DNA of 64,000 bases from Paenibacillus rigui (GCF_002234615.1 NZ_NMQW01000002.1:186001-250000), one strand, 5' to 3'; positions 1-8,968 are shown, numbered from the stretch's first letter. Notes: generated by a model from the sequence alone, not told the origin. Program-made: numbers and translations.

Positions 1-55
1 ACAGGTCTCTCCGGTAATGATTTTCCAGGCTTTGCACAAAGGCTCCGTTGAGCAT
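1..55 (-). CDS. Partial gene at window edge, possibly AGE-family epimerase
   Basis: Only the first 18 codons lie inside the window. They begin with ATG after an AAAGGA ribosome site about ten bases upstream. The peptide starts MLNGAFVQSLENHYRRDL. The gene is the last visible member of the sugar-transporter operon, 52 bases after the second permease. The N-terminus and the setting resemble N-acylglucosamine 2-epimerase-type proteins, but so few residues cannot settle the family, so this is a guess. Confidence 0.5.
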   Translation of the reverse strand, partial: MLNGAFVQSLENHYRRDL

Positions 56-107
56 GAGGTCAGATTCCTTTCTTTTGTTTAAATGGGTGTCGAGTCGTTT
101 GCCGCCG

Positions 108-923
108 TCACTTGACGGCGCCATCTGTTAACCCTGCGACGAACTGCTTTTGCAGCAGCAGGAAGACCGCGAGCACCGGCAGCACCACCAGAAGCGCGGC
201 AGCGGAAGCCGCGTTCAGATCAGATGAATATTCGCTGAAGAAGCCCGCGATCGATAGGGTTACCGTGCGCAGCTCCGGCTTTTGCAGAAAATAGAGCGCG
301 AAATGGTAATTGTTCCACGCTCCCAACCCCTTCAGAATGAGCACGGTAGCCGTAACAGGCCGCAGTTGAGGCAGCACGACCCGGAGGAAGGCGCCCAACG
401 CGCTGCAGCCGTCTACGATGGCAGCCTCGTCCAGCTCCTTCGGCACAGCCTTGATAAAGTTCACATACAAAAAGATGGCCAGCGGCAGGCTGTTTGTGGT
501 CAGTACCAAAATAATACCCCAATAGGTATTGATCCCCCCCAGCTGATTCATCACCGCGTACAGCGGCACGATGACGCTGAGTGATGGAATCATCATCACC
601 GCCAGAATCGCATTCATTGCCATGGTGCTCATACGGGATCGGATACGCGCGATCGGGTAAGCGGCAATGGCGCTGACGGCCACCACCAGCAGCGCGGTAA
701 CCGCCGTGATGAGCAATGTATTGGCAAACGCCCGGGGCAGCCCACCCGCATCCCAGGCGAACCGGAAATGCTCCAGGGTTGGCGCCTTCGGCAGCAGCCA
801 CCGGGACGACAGATCGTGGGCTGGCTTCAGCGCCACAGTCAGAGCAATATACAGCGGCACGGCGTGGAGGGCCCCAATGGCGATCCCAAGGAGCGTGAGC
901 AGAAATTTGCGAGCGGACAGCAT
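108..923 (-). CDS. Carbohydrate ABC transporter permease (MalG type)
   Basis: Inner-membrane permease of a CUT1-family sugar importer, 271 residues, the usual MalG length. An N-terminal membrane segment is followed by several hydrophobic helices. The cytoplasmic EAA loop that contacts the ATPase is visible near residues 165-185 (ELDEAAIVDGCSALGAF). The ATG directly follows the TAG of the upstream permease, so the two are probably translationally coupled. No ATPase is encoded beside it; such importers commonly share an MsmX-type ATPase encoded elsewhere (known for related Bacillus systems). A small GCCGTCA/TGACGGC hairpin at 104-119 covers the stop codon. Confidence 0.93.
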   Translation of the reverse strand: MLSARKFLLTLLGIAIGALHAVPLYIALTVALKPAHDLSSRWLLPKAPTLEHFRFAWDAGGLPRAFANTLLITAVTALLVVAVSAIAAYPIARIRSRMSTMAMNAILAVMMIPSLSVIVPLYAVMNQLGGINTYWGIILVLTTNSLPLAIFLYVNFIKAVPKELDEAAIVDGCSALGAFLRVVLPQLRPVTATVLILKGLGAWNNYHFALYFLQKPELRTVTLSIAGFFSEYSSDLNAASAAALLVVLPVLAVFLLLQKQFVAGLTDGAVK

Positions 924-1844
924 CTACGTCTCTTCCCCCTTTCGCCATGCCATCCGGTTGGTGAACAAGGTAATGGACAGAATCAGCACAAATAATGCGA
1001 TGCCGAGCGACGCCGAATAGCCGGCATTCTGATTGCCGAAATACAGGTAGTTAATCAGTGTCGGAATGGAGTGGCTGCTGAAGCCGGGCCCACCGTTGGT
1101 CAGCGCCATGATGACATCGAACAGCTGCAGCCCCCCTATCAGTTTCAGAATCACCGTAGAAAGAATGGCCGGGGCCAACAGCGGAAGCGTGATGTGGACG
1201 AACCTCCTCCACAGGGTCGCGCCGTCGATAGCGGCCGCCTCGTAATAGGCGGTGGGGATGGATTGCAAGCCGGCTAAATAGATGACCATCGCCTGACCCA
1301 CGTATTGCATGGACGAGATGAACAGGATAAGACCCACCGCCCGTGGCCCTTCCGCCAGCCAGTCCACAGGCGTTCCGCCGAACAGCTCCAGCGCATCGTT
1401 CAAGGCTCCCCCATCGTATTGCATCAGAAAATACCAGATGTAGCCAAGGATCAGACCCGAGACCAGGACGGGCAAATAGATCACGGCGCGGACCCACCCG
1501 CGCCCCGGGAATTTCTGATTCAGGAGCAGCGCATAGAGCAGCCCCCATACATTCTGCACGGCGGCTCCCGCCAAGCCGTATATCAGGGTGTTGCGCAGCG
1601 CCGTTGCAACCCGGGTGTCCTGGAACAGCCGGACATAATTGTCCAAGCCGACATAACGGTACGTCTGGGAGAAGCCGTTCCAATCGGTGAAAGAAAGCCG
1701 GACGCCCTGGAGCAGCGGGTAAAACTCAAACACGGCAAAGAGGACAAATGCCGGCAAGCAAAGGAGATACAGACGATGGCGGTGCAGCTCCAGCACCACC
1801 CGTCCCCTGCCCCTGGACGCACCAACCGACTCCGGGCGGATCAT
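924..1844 (-). CDS. Carbohydrate ABC transporter permease (MalF type)
   Basis: The second permease of the CUT1 sugar importer, 306 residues from the chosen start. An EAA loop (YYEAAAIDGATLWRRF) is followed by the typical LPLLAP stretch. The open frame extends upstream to 1955, but that part overlaps the binding-protein gene. The ATG at 1844 forms an ATGA overlap with that gene's stop, which is the expected operon junction. It forms the channel with the next permease and takes substrate from the lipoprotein encoded just upstream. The substrate cannot be read from the sequence. Confidence 0.92.
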   Translation of the reverse strand: MIRPESVGASRGRGRVVLELHRHRLYLLCLPAFVLFAVFEFYPLLQGVRLSFTDWNGFSQTYRYVGLDNYVRLFQDTRVATALRNTLIYGLAGAAVQNVWGLLYALLLNQKFPGRGWVRAVIYLPVLVSGLILGYIWYFLMQYDGGALNDALELFGGTPVDWLAEGPRAVGLILFISSMQYVGQAMVIYLAGLQSIPTAYYEAAAIDGATLWRRFVHITLPLLAPAILSTVILKLIGGLQLFDVIMALTNGGPGFSSHSIPTLINYLYFGNQNAGYSASLGIALFVLILSITLFTNRMAWRKGEET

Positions 1845-3142
1845 CGGGCCGCAGCGGAGCGCAGGCGGTCGTAGTCCTGCTTCATGGTTTTCGATACGTC
1901 CTTGGCGCTCATACCGGACAGCATGCTTGTCCCGACGCTTTTCATCGTGTTCCACATGCCGTTAGGCAAATATTGCCTGTCAAAATGGTTCGTTACGGAT
2001 AGTTTTGAAAATTGTCCGTACACGTCTCCTTGAGACCCCAGATCTACCTTGACTCCCTTGAGCGCCGCGGGAATCCCGTAGCTGGCAGCCACGGCCGATA
2101 CATGTTCCGGCTGGGCCAGGAAGCTAAGAAATTGGAGCGCCTCCTTCTCATGCTTTGTGCTCTTCCATACACCGACAGCATCCCGCTCGCCGCTGATCAG
2201 GAACGGCTCATCCGTCTTGAGCAGCGTCGGAATGCGCATCAAGTTTACCTTGGAATCGGGATTCAGCTTCTTGATTTCGGTGATGGACTGATTGGACTGG
2301 AACGTGAACAGCGCCTTATTTTTCGCCATTGCCGTATGAGTTGCGTTTTTGTCAGCAGTCACATTGTCCACGTTGAAATAGCCCTTTTCCTTCCAGCTCA
2401 GGATGAGCGCCGTTACCCGGTCGAATTGGTTCCAATCGAAGGAGCCTTCGGCCAGCTCTTTTTTGTAATTTTTTCCTGAATCCATGATGAGCAGGGACAG
2501 GGCAATCCGGTTGATCATACCCGCCAGGCCGCTGTCATCCTTGCCGCCTACATGGATCGGCGTGTAGCCGGCTTGTTTGGCAGCTTCGCAGACGGCGGCG
2601 AACTCCTCCCATGTCGCGGGTACGGATCGGCCCAGCTCCTTCAGGATGGTTGGATTATACAGAAGGCCGGTCATATCCACATCGAAGGGCAGGACAAACA
2701 TCTGGCCTTTGTCATTGGTTACGATGGGCTTGATCTCGTCCACCAGGCTGGATGCCCAGGGCTGATCGTTCAACGGCCGCAAATATTCGCTGTATTTCAT
2801 CACAGACCACCCGTGAGTGTTGAATACGTCCGGCAGATCGCCCGAGGCCATCCGGGCGTTCATCAGCGTTTCATAATCCTTGGCGATCGGATTGAGCTCG
2901 ACTTGGATGGACGGGTTCGCGGCATTGAACTGGTAAACCAGCGTTTTGTAGGCTTCAAGGGTAGAGCCGGAGGCGTTGGAGGCAACCTCCAGCTTCACCG
3001 GCTCCTTCGAGGCTTGTGAAGCTTTCTCGTCCGGTTTCTGGACCGTGTTGTTCACGGTCGGCTTGACCTCTCCTCCGGGGGAGCAAGCGGCCAGCATAAC
3101 GGTAAGCGATACTAGAGGCAGCGCATTGCGCAGCATATTCAT
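1841..3142 (-). CDS. Extracellular sugar-binding lipoprotein (family 1)
   Basis: Solute-binding protein of the importer, about 433 residues. A signal peptide with lipobox LAAC ends near residue 21, so it should be lipid-anchored outside the membrane. The mature part has the family-1 pattern (alternating alpha/beta, VFNTHGWSVMKYSEY, late YGIPAALKGV). A GTG at 3151 would extend the frame by three residues, but AGGATGG lies right against it and at proper distance from the ATG at 3142, so 3142 is preferred. It follows lacI and overlaps the MalF-type permease by four bases. The ligand is probably a carbohydrate or a derivative of one. Confidence 0.92.
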   Translation of the reverse strand: MNMLRNALPLVSLTVMLAACSPGGEVKPTVNNTVQKPDEKASQASKEPVKLEVASNASGSTLEAYKTLVYQFNAANPSIQVELNPIAKDYETLMNARMASGDLPDVFNTHGWSVMKYSEYLRPLNDQPWASSLVDEIKPIVTNDKGQMFVLPFDVDMTGLLYNPTILKELGRSVPATWEEFAAVCEAAKQAGYTPIHVGGKDDSGLAGMINRIALSLLIMDSGKNYKKELAEGSFDWNQFDRVTALILSWKEKGYFNVDNVTADKNATHTAMAKNKALFTFQSNQSITEIKKLNPDSKVNLMRIPTLLKTDEPFLISGERDAVGVWKSTKHEKEALQFLSFLAQPEHVSAVAASYGIPAALKGVKVDLGSQGDVYGQFSKLSVTNHFDRQYLPNGMWNTMKSVGTSMLSGMSAKDVSKTMKQDYDRLRSAAAR

Positions 3143-3232
3143 GTTCGACACCCATCCTATTCTCTTATGCGATTTGTTCGGTTCGTCACCGGAATGGGAG
3201 CTTGGATCGATCGGCCGGGCAGAGTAACGCGG

Positions 3233-4231
3233 CTACCGGACGCTTTTACGGACGATGAGCCGGGGATTCACCTCCACTGGGATAACCCCTTCTTCCCGGT
3301 CCATCATTTTATCCACGGTTGCAAACAGCTCCAGCGCGAGCCGCTCAAAATCCTGCCCCATTGTCGTCAGTGGAGGCGAATAATAACTCGAGATGGGGAT
3401 GTTATCAAAGCCGATGACCGACACATCCTCCGGAATGCGCAGTCCTTGCTCCTGTAAGGCACTGTACACGGCGATCGCCTTTTCGTCGCCCGAGACGAAA
3501 AAAACCTCCGGCAGCTCCTTGCTCCCGATTTTGCCGGTGACGAACCGGTGAATGCTTTCCAGATTATTCATGTAAAAGACGATTTCAAGCCGTTCCGGTG
3601 GAATGCCGTGCCATTTGTACGTCTGCAGCATGGCCTCCGCTCGTTCCCGATTCACCTCGATCTCCGCGCCGAGCATGAAGCAGATGCGGGTCAGTCCACG
3701 TTCGAAGAGAAACCGGGCTACCTCCTCCACCCCTTTGCGGTTGTTGTTGGAGACGGAAACGGGGACGCTGCGGTTCTTCTCAAAGCTGAGATACGGGATT
3801 CCGCTGCGCCGGGCCAGCTCGATGCGCTTGTCATTGTCCTCCAGATAGAACAGGATGACTACACCGATGAAGCCGCTGAGCCGCTCCAGCATGGAATGCT
3901 CCAGCTCGCTGTCGTCGTAAACCACCTCATAGATCAGGTTGTAGCTGCGGCTTCCTGCCAGCCTCATCAGGTGGGACATGAGCACGTCGAACCACTGGGT
4001 CGTATTTTGGCCGTGGGCTTTACGGATGGAGATCAGAATGTTTTTGACGGACTTGCTCTGCAGATTCTTGGCGAACAAATTGGGCTTGAAATGGGTCTGT
4101 TCGATGACCTCCAGCACTTTACGGCGCGTCTCGGGCCGCACGTTCGGCTCGTGGTTGATAACCCGCGAAACGGTCTTGAAGGACACGCCAGCCATTTGCG
4201 CGATATCTTTGATTGTATATTTTTTTTCCAA
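3233..4231 (-). CDS. LacI-family transcriptional repressor
   Basis: DNA-binding repressor, 332 residues from a TTG start. The N-terminal helix-turn-helix and hinge are clear (KYTIKDIAQMAG, VSFKTVSRVINHEPNVRPET), followed by a periplasmic-binding-like sensor domain with the terminal signature VSVIGFDNIPISSYYSPPLT. The open frame extends to 4426 but the extra residues are not LacI-like; TTG at 4231 has GGCGGG eight bases upstream. An 18-base palindrome, TATGACAACATTGTCATA, sits 22 bases upstream, and a near copy precedes the phosphodiesterase gene. This suggests autoregulation and control of the whole locus. The effector is probably a sugar handled by the neighbouring importer (inference). Confidence 0.93.
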   Translation of the reverse strand: MEKKYTIKDIAQMAGVSFKTVSRVINHEPNVRPETRRKVLEVIEQTHFKPNLFAKNLQSKSVKNILISIRKAHGQNTTQWFDVLMSHLMRLAGSRSYNLIYEVVYDDSELEHSMLERLSGFIGVVILFYLEDNDKRIELARRSGIPYLSFEKNRSVPVSVSNNNRKGVEEVARFLFERGLTRICFMLGAEIEVNRERAEAMLQTYKWHGIPPERLEIVFYMNNLESIHRFVTGKIGSKELPEVFFVSGDEKAIAVYSALQEQGLRIPEDVSVIGFDNIPISSYYSPPLTTMGQDFERLALELFATVDKMMDREEGVIPVEVNPRLIVRKSVR

Positions 4232-4252
4232 ACCAGGTACCCGCCTTTCAAG

Positions 4253-4270
4253 TATGACAACATTGTCATA
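4253..4270. promoter_or_regulatory. Palindromic operator upstream of lacI-type gene
   Basis: A perfect inverted repeat, TATGACAACATTGTCATA (8 + 2 + 8), between the phosphodiesterase stop and the lacI start. It has the even, centre-CG-like spacing typical of LacI-family operators and matches the site at 6827-6844 in 15 of 18 bases. Likely the autoregulatory operator; binding is not shown. Confidence 0.75.
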
Positions 4271-4320
4271 GGCGATGATACCACAGGAAGGACAGGCCCG
4301 CATATGAAGAGTTTGTAAAG

Positions 4321-6636
4321 CTACTCTGACTGAACCTTCCACCGTTGGTTGGCGTTCCCGTTGGATTGGTACAGGATCAGATCGGCTTCCGGCACGATGA
4401 CACCGCCCGACACATCCGCGACCCACGTGCTGTACGGATGCCGTAGCGTGTAGGAGGCGTCGGCTTTGTTATACAGGAGCGACCAGTTCTGGGTTGCGGT
4501 CCCGTCGACAGGCAGGGTTTGCAGCCTGGTGCCCTGAAGGGTGAACTTGCTTTGCGGCTCCAGCACCATGGCTCCTGCATGGATGTAGCTTTGTCCGGGA
4601 CGGATATTCACAAGCGAGAAGGTTCCGTCAGCATGATTTAACGCTCTCCAGCGGACGCTGCTTAATATCGGCTCCCCCATTTCCACCTGGGCGCCTGAAT
4701 AGTTCGATGCATTGAAAACTCCCATCATCAACGCGGGATTCCCTACGGATGGCAGCCGATAGGTCTTCACCGGAATCAGCCGCCATTTCTGGTTGATGCC
4801 GCCGTGAGGATCCCAAATCTGAACCTTCGTGCCGTTGGCCGAGCCGTTGTTGTCCACATCCAGCACTTTACCGCTGTCCGCATGGATGATCGCGTAGGTG
4901 CCATCCCCATTGTCAGACAACAACCATTTCTGCGCTTCAGTGTTATTGCTGGTCCAAACCTGCACGGCCGTTCCATTGACGCTATTGCTGTTGGGGAGAT
5001 CCAGCGACTTGTTCGTAAACGGACTCAGCAGCCTCACCGTTCCGTCGCTGTTCTGTCTTACGGACCAGAGCTGATTGTCCAGCTTATGGAGCGACCATAG
5101 GGCTACTTGCGTGCCGTCAGCCGACTTGCCATCTGCAATGTCCATCGCTTTGCCGCTTCCGGCCGCCACCAAAGCGTACTCGTTAAAGGTGTTGAAATCC
5201 GAAACATCGGATATGGCGAGCTGGGTCGCCGCACGGGTAAAGGTCTCCGCATTCAGCACATACAGCGGATCCTCAATCGTCAGGGCGCCTGCCCATTTTT
5301 TCGTATCCTCATAGCTGCGCGAGGTTTCCTTATAAACTGGATATGCACCCGTACCGTCGTCCTTCCAATTGAAGCCGATGATCGTCTTGTTGCCGTTGTT
5401 CGGATCAAGCACGGGAGCGGCCACGTTAATGTCGGGCGGACGCCACGATTCCATGTTTGTCACCTTGCCTTTGAAAGCATTGTAAGCATCTTTGATGGCT
5501 TGATTGCTGAAATCCCCTACCCCGTTTTCGAAGGTGACCACCGGACCGCCGAGAAACCGGGCCCAATCATTCAAATACTGGGTAACATTCTCCATAATTT
5601 GGGTAACATCCGGCCCCGGCGATCCAGGGATCACTGAAGGCTCTCCCTGCGGATTGGGATAGACCAGCCGATTAGACACAACCGGAATCCATTTGTATTT
5701 AGTATAATTAGGAATTTGTGCTGCTACCGACTCCGGATCCGGCGTAGTGGAGCCGGGCACCTTGGCGTTGAAAAAGCCCCCTTTGAACACATTCGCGAAA
5801 GGCTTCAGGATGACCCATTCGTTCGCCGGTCGTCCGCTGCAATCGGTAATTTGGTCGATCGCCTTGGTGGCGGCCTTTACCTCCTTCAGATGGCGAAGAT
5901 CCACGACCACTGTCATGCCGGGATACCTTTTACCGATATAATCCAACGCTTGGTCCAGTGACGGAACTGTGCCGTAATCGCCGACAGACCACCGGCCAAT
6001 TGCATTCGCCCCCTTCAAGCTGCCCAAATTGCCCTGACTTTTGTCAAAAAGGATCAGCTTCGATTGGCCTGCTTCATTGCTGGACAGCTTATTGACGAGC
6101 GGATTGTAATTGGCAAGCGTGTTCCAATCCCCGTGCTCCTGAGGCCGGTATCCATTCTCGGTCTGGCCGAGAAACGGGTTCCAGTAACCGCCGTTGGTAT
6201 GCGTCTCGGCATAATCGGTTGTCCGACCCAGGGTATAGTCATGCATTAGCATCAGCTTGGGCGATACCGACGAATTCTGGTCACTCGAAAGCTTGACATC
6301 CAGCTCCACCATCTCAAATTTCAAATCAGCCGCATTATCAATGGCGATGAGAGAATTTTCGGGTGCCGGCCTGGAAAGCCCCGCATCCGTTCCCCATGCC
6401 CCCCGATGTGCGGACAGGAACGGCCCCACCTCGTCGGCGCGAGGCTGACCAAGCTGCTTCATCAGCTTGCTAGGGTTATACTTCGCCCCCTGCCACGGTC
6501 CATAAGGCTTGCAGGCGTTGATCGTATCCGCCGCATGTGCCTCATTCATGTGCGGCACCGGGCTCAGGGTGATGCCACCCAGCAGAAGCACTGCCGCAAT
6601 GCCCGTTAGAAATGTCTTTCTAACTACCTTGTTCAC
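4321..6636 (-). CDS. Secreted glycerophosphodiester phosphodiesterase-like protein with ricin-type lectin domains
   Basis: 771 residues with a signal peptide (cleavage probably after the AHA at 33-35). Residues 74-400 form a GDPD/PI-PLC-like TIM barrel: HRG at 77-79, PENS at 92-95, ELD at 111-113 and MHD at 131-133 match the catalytic and metal-binding residues of the family. Residues about 487-622 are a ricin B-type beta-trefoil with three QxW motifs (522, 569, 616). A degenerate second trefoil fills the C-terminus, with QNW and QRW. The protein is likely exported to hydrolyse phosphodiesters on a glycan- or teichoic-acid-like polymer. It is first in the run leading to lacI and the sugar importer, and a LacI-type palindrome lies at its promoter. 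The exact substrate is unknown. Confidence 0.88.
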   Translation of the reverse strand: MNKVVRKTFLTGIAAVLLLGGITLSPVPHMNEAHAADTINACKPYGPWQGAKYNPSKLMKQLGQPRADEVGPFLSAHRGAWGTDAGLSRPAPENSLIAIDNAADLKFEMVELDVKLSSDQNSSVSPKLMLMHDYTLGRTTDYAETHTNGGYWNPFLGQTENGYRPQEHGDWNTLANYNPLVNKLSSNEAGQSKLILFDKSQGNLGSLKGANAIGRWSVGDYGTVPSLDQALDYIGKRYPGMTVVVDLRHLKEVKAATKAIDQITDCSGRPANEWVILKPFANVFKGGFFNAKVPGSTTPDPESVAAQIPNYTKYKWIPVVSNRLVYPNPQGEPSVIPGSPGPDVTQIMENVTQYLNDWARFLGGPVVTFENGVGDFSNQAIKDAYNAFKGKVTNMESWRPPDINVAAPVLDPNNGNKTIIGFNWKDDGTGAYPVYKETSRSYEDTKKWAGALTIEDPLYVLNAETFTRAATQLAISDVSDFNTFNEYALVAAGSGKAMDIADGKSADGTQVALWSLHKLDNQLWSVRQNSDGTVRLLSPFTNKSLDLPNSNSVNGTAVQVWTSNNTEAQKWLLSDNGDGTYAIIHADSGKVLDVDNNGSANGTKVQIWDPHGGINQKWRLIPVKTYRLPSVGNPALMMGVFNASNYSGAQVEMGEPILSSVRWRALNHADGTFSLVNIRPGQSYIHAGAMVLEPQSKFTLQGTRLQTLPVDGTATQNWSLLYNKADASYTLRHPYSTWVADVSGGVIVPEADLILYQSNGNANQRWKVQSE

Positions 6637-6826
6637 AAGATCCCTCCTTGGGTTAAGTTGCCGGAGGAAGCGGACGATGGCCCGATGTGCCGGTCACCAC
6701 CGCCTGCCTTGTCGGCCTTTTGACTTGGACGGCTTAGCGGCTTTTGTCAAATGCACAGAAGTCATGTTTGCTCCAGCATGTCGAAATTCCACGAACTTTG
6801 CGGTGTTATGAGCTTTTTAAAACACA

Positions 6827-6844
6827 TATGACAACGTTGTCAAT
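6827..6844. promoter_or_regulatory. Palindromic LacI-type operator at phosphodiesterase promoter
   Basis: TATGACAACGTTGTCAAT contains the perfect 14-base palindrome TGACAACGTTGTCA with a central CG, the hallmark of many LacI-family operators. It starts four bases after the -10 box and covers the expected transcription start, a position suited to repression by the LacI protein encoded downstream. Confidence 0.8.
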
Positions 6845-6848
6845 TAAA

Positions 6849-6878
6849 ATTATAGTCATGGACACAGAAGCAAGACAA
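6849..6878 (-). promoter_or_regulatory. Promoter of the phosphodiesterase-sugar transporter locus
   Basis: Read on the minus strand, TTGTCT (6873-6878) and a perfect TATAAT (6849-6854) are separated by 18 bases. The operator palindrome follows immediately. The leader from here to the start codon is about 200 bases, and no other structure was recognised in it. Confidence 0.6.
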
Positions 6879-6940
6879 GTTAAGTGTTTGTAAATCTATC
6901 CATGTGTGCCGATGGGGTGTCAAAGGCCCTTTCTTAATGA

Positions 6941-6980
6941 AACAAACCCGCTGCACCATTAACGGTTCTGCGGGTTTGTT
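6941..6980 (-). terminator. Intrinsic terminator after DJ-1/PfpI gene
   Basis: Perfect 11-base stem AACAAACCCGC / GCGGGTTTGTT with an 18-base loop, followed on the minus strand by TTTCATT. It lies just after the stop codon at 6986. Confidence 0.75.
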
Positions 6981-6985
6981 TTCAA

Positions 6986-7567
6986 TCAAACGATATATTT
7001 TCGCGTGACATAGTACGGATAGTCCATCTCATCCTGCACCTTCTGGGCTGCATAGGGTCCCAGCCAATACTCGATCATGAACAGCCCCAGGTCTAGCGAC
7101 GTCGCAACGCCGCCTGCCGTAACCACATCGCCGTCCTTGACGATTCGTTCATCCAGCACTTCCTCACAATAAGGCAAAAGCGATTCAAATGCACTCGCAA
7201 TCGTCGTCGCTCTCCGGCCTTCAAGATAGCCGGCAACACCAAGCAAATGCGCACCAGTACAGACTGAGATTTTGTACTTCGCCTGAGCGGCGGTTTGCAG
7301 CCACGAAATAAACTGCGGGTCTCCCTTAAGCCTTCTCGTTCCCCGTCCACCCGGAACATAAACCACATCGTATTCGGACAAGTTCGGACGAACCCGGTTG
7401 ATTTTCAACATGACTCCCGCTTCATCCGACACTTCCTCCGTTAACCCGCACAAGTCCCAGGAAACCTCTTCCATCAGCTGAAGCGATTTCAATCTCGTCA
7501 TCGCATCATAGAATCCGATAAAATCCAGAAGCGTCACCTGATCGAACAAAACAAACGCAATCTTCAT
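6986..7567 (-). CDS. DJ-1/PfpI family protein
   Basis: 193 residues from MKIAFVLFDQ, the normal start of this family; the open frame reaches 7714 but the extra part is repeat-containing leader. The fold is class-I glutamine-amidotransferase-like. The nucleophile elbow is ISVCTGAHLLG with Cys in the expected position and a His three residues later. This is the form seen in stand-alone DJ-1/PfpI proteins and in the sensor half of some AraC regulators. It may act as a hydrolase, chaperone or deglycase; the sequence does not decide. It is monocistronic, with its own terminator. Confidence 0.85.
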   Translation of the reverse strand: MKIAFVLFDQVTLLDFIGFYDAMTRLKSLQLMEEVSWDLCGLTEEVSDEAGVMLKINRVRPNLSEYDVVYVPGGRGTRRLKGDPQFISWLQTAAQAKYKISVCTGAHLLGVAGYLEGRRATTIASAFESLLPYCEEVLDERIVKDGDVVTAGGVATSLDLGLFMIEYWLGPYAAQKVQDEMDYPYYVTRKYIV

Positions 7568-7691
7568 GGCACTTTGCACGCCCCTTGACCTCGTTACGTC
7601 CTTATCGGGTGCGGCCATGGAAGGATGCTTCATGGAAAGTTTGCCGCACATCTTCATTATACCGGCAGCGCCGTCCAAACATTCCAATGAA

Positions 7692-7780
7692 ACAAGGATA
7701 ACCGGCTTTGCCATCTATCCAAATGGAGTGTTTGTCAAGGTAGACGAAGGTTGTCAATCTTATACTTTCCTTTCTACGAC
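7692..7780 (+). repeat. Dispersed intergenic repeat, copy A
   Basis: About 90 bases similar to 12270-12360 in the same orientation. The best block is GTTTGTCAAGGTAGACGA, identical in both copies. On the plus strand one frame reads ITGFAIYPNG then FVKVDEGCQSYTFLST. It lies between the PfpI start and the end of the next minus-strand gene. No terminal inverted repeats or transposase were seen. Confidence 0.7.
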
Positions 7781-7803
7781 CAAAACCGGTTCATCCACCC
7801 GGA

Positions 7804-8886
7804 TTACACCAGCTCCAGTTCTTCCTCCGCCTTGCGCTGAATCCGGTCGATAATGTGCTCCAAAGGCTCGGGGTGCAGCAGCTCGACAGGAGAAATGCCT
7901 TTGTCGAACGACAGGCCTTCTCCTTCCAGCACAACAACGTATTTGTTTCCGAGCTTCGCTATATGCAATTGATCGCCGAAATCCGCCAGGAGCGCTCTTA
8001 CCGTCATGGAGCCCAGCTTCAGCTTCATCTCGATGTCAGGCTTTTGTTCGATCAGAATGGAGGAGGCCTCCATCACCTGGATAGGAGACCATTTCTCTTG
8101 AAGCTCCCGCTGCTCGCTGCAGGCCCACATCTCCATCTCCTGAACTTCCTTCTCCCGTGCCTCCGAATGTTCTTCATACACTTCCTCAATATATTGATGA
8201 ACAAACCCCATGACCTGCTCATTCATTATTTCAGGGATGGATTTCTCGTACTCGACATACTTCAAGAAATCCTCAAAATACCGGGCATGGGACGATTGAT
8301 GAATTTTCAGCTCCCATAGTTCCAGCATCCCTTCCTCGGGCATATGAGGGTACATGATAGACTTCATATTTTTGGCGTTGATCGCCATTTCCACTTTATT
8401 TAGAAGACTGCGTTCATCCGTAATACGCGCAATTTTTTGCTCGAAATCGCATTTCAGTACGAACATGAACGGCTCGTCGAACAGTTGCTGATGCTTGGCT
8501 CGAACAATGAATACGGCCCCGCCGCGGATCGCACTTGTATCCATATAAGCTTGTACCATTGCTTCCGCATGTTCAATATAGGCTTCCCGGGATTCCGCCG
8601 TGCGCAGCCGGGCGAACATATTATAGTTCGGATTGCTGTCCAGATCATAGCCCGGCTCAACGGCAAACCGTCCAATTTTGGTCGGAACCTGTTCGGCCTT
8701 CGGGTTGCGCTCCGCATTCCGCTTCGCAATCTTGGTAAATTCGCCGCCCAAAAACGAGCTGAGCTCACTCTCCGCATAGTCCTCTCCATCAAGCGTCTGG
8801 TAATGCTTGCACCGCTTCCCGCCCTGACCTTCTTCCCCGTCGACCTGGATCACAAAAAATGAGATGTAGTCCACTTCAAATTTCAT
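7804..8886 (-). CDS. Conserved hypothetical protein, possibly DUF3900
   Basis: 360 residues, soluble and acidic, with no signal peptide or membrane segment. It begins MKFEVDYISFFVIQVDG; the ATG at 8886 is preceded by GGGGGAG, which is better than the ATG at 8904 that overlaps this ribosome site. The middle has an ARLRTAESREAYIEHAEAM helix and a long helical stretch rich in Glu (residues about 225-270). The C-terminus ends EELELV. It looks like the uncharacterised Bacillales family DUF3900, from memory and not verified. No function is suggested by its neighbours. Confidence 0.75.
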   Translation of the reverse strand: MKFEVDYISFFVIQVDGEEGQGGKRCKHYQTLDGEDYAESELSSFLGGEFTKIAKRNAERNPKAEQVPTKIGRFAVEPGYDLDSNPNYNMFARLRTAESREAYIEHAEAMVQAYMDTSAIRGGAVFIVRAKHQQLFDEPFMFVLKCDFEQKIARITDERSLLNKVEMAINAKNMKSIMYPHMPEEGMLELWELKIHQSSHARYFEDFLKYVEYEKSIPEIMNEQVMGFVHQYIEEVYEEHSEAREKEVQEMEMWACSEQRELQEKWSPIQVMEASSILIEQKPDIEMKLKLGSMTVRALLADFGDQLHIAKLGNKYVVVLEGEGLSFDKGISPVELLHPEPLEHIIDRIQRKAEEELELV

Positions 8887-8927
8887 CCGTACCTGCTCCC
8901 CCAAACATGAACAATTTCAACATAAAA

Positions 8928-8968
8928 ACCCACCCCATAAGCTTATAGAACTAAGCCACAAGGTGGGT
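8928..8968 (-). terminator. Terminator after sodC
   Basis: On the minus strand ACCCACC pairs with GGTGGGT across a long loop containing a small AAGCTT palindrome, and is followed by TTTTTATG. It lies about 60 bases after the sodC stop. Confidence 0.55.

Noticed and set aside
7666-7853. Short plus-strand ORF containing the repeat peptide as a functional gene
   Set aside because: It has no convincing ribosome site, overlaps the end of the minus-strand gene at 7804, and the second copy of the repeat is frameshifted. It was kept as a repeat, not a gene.
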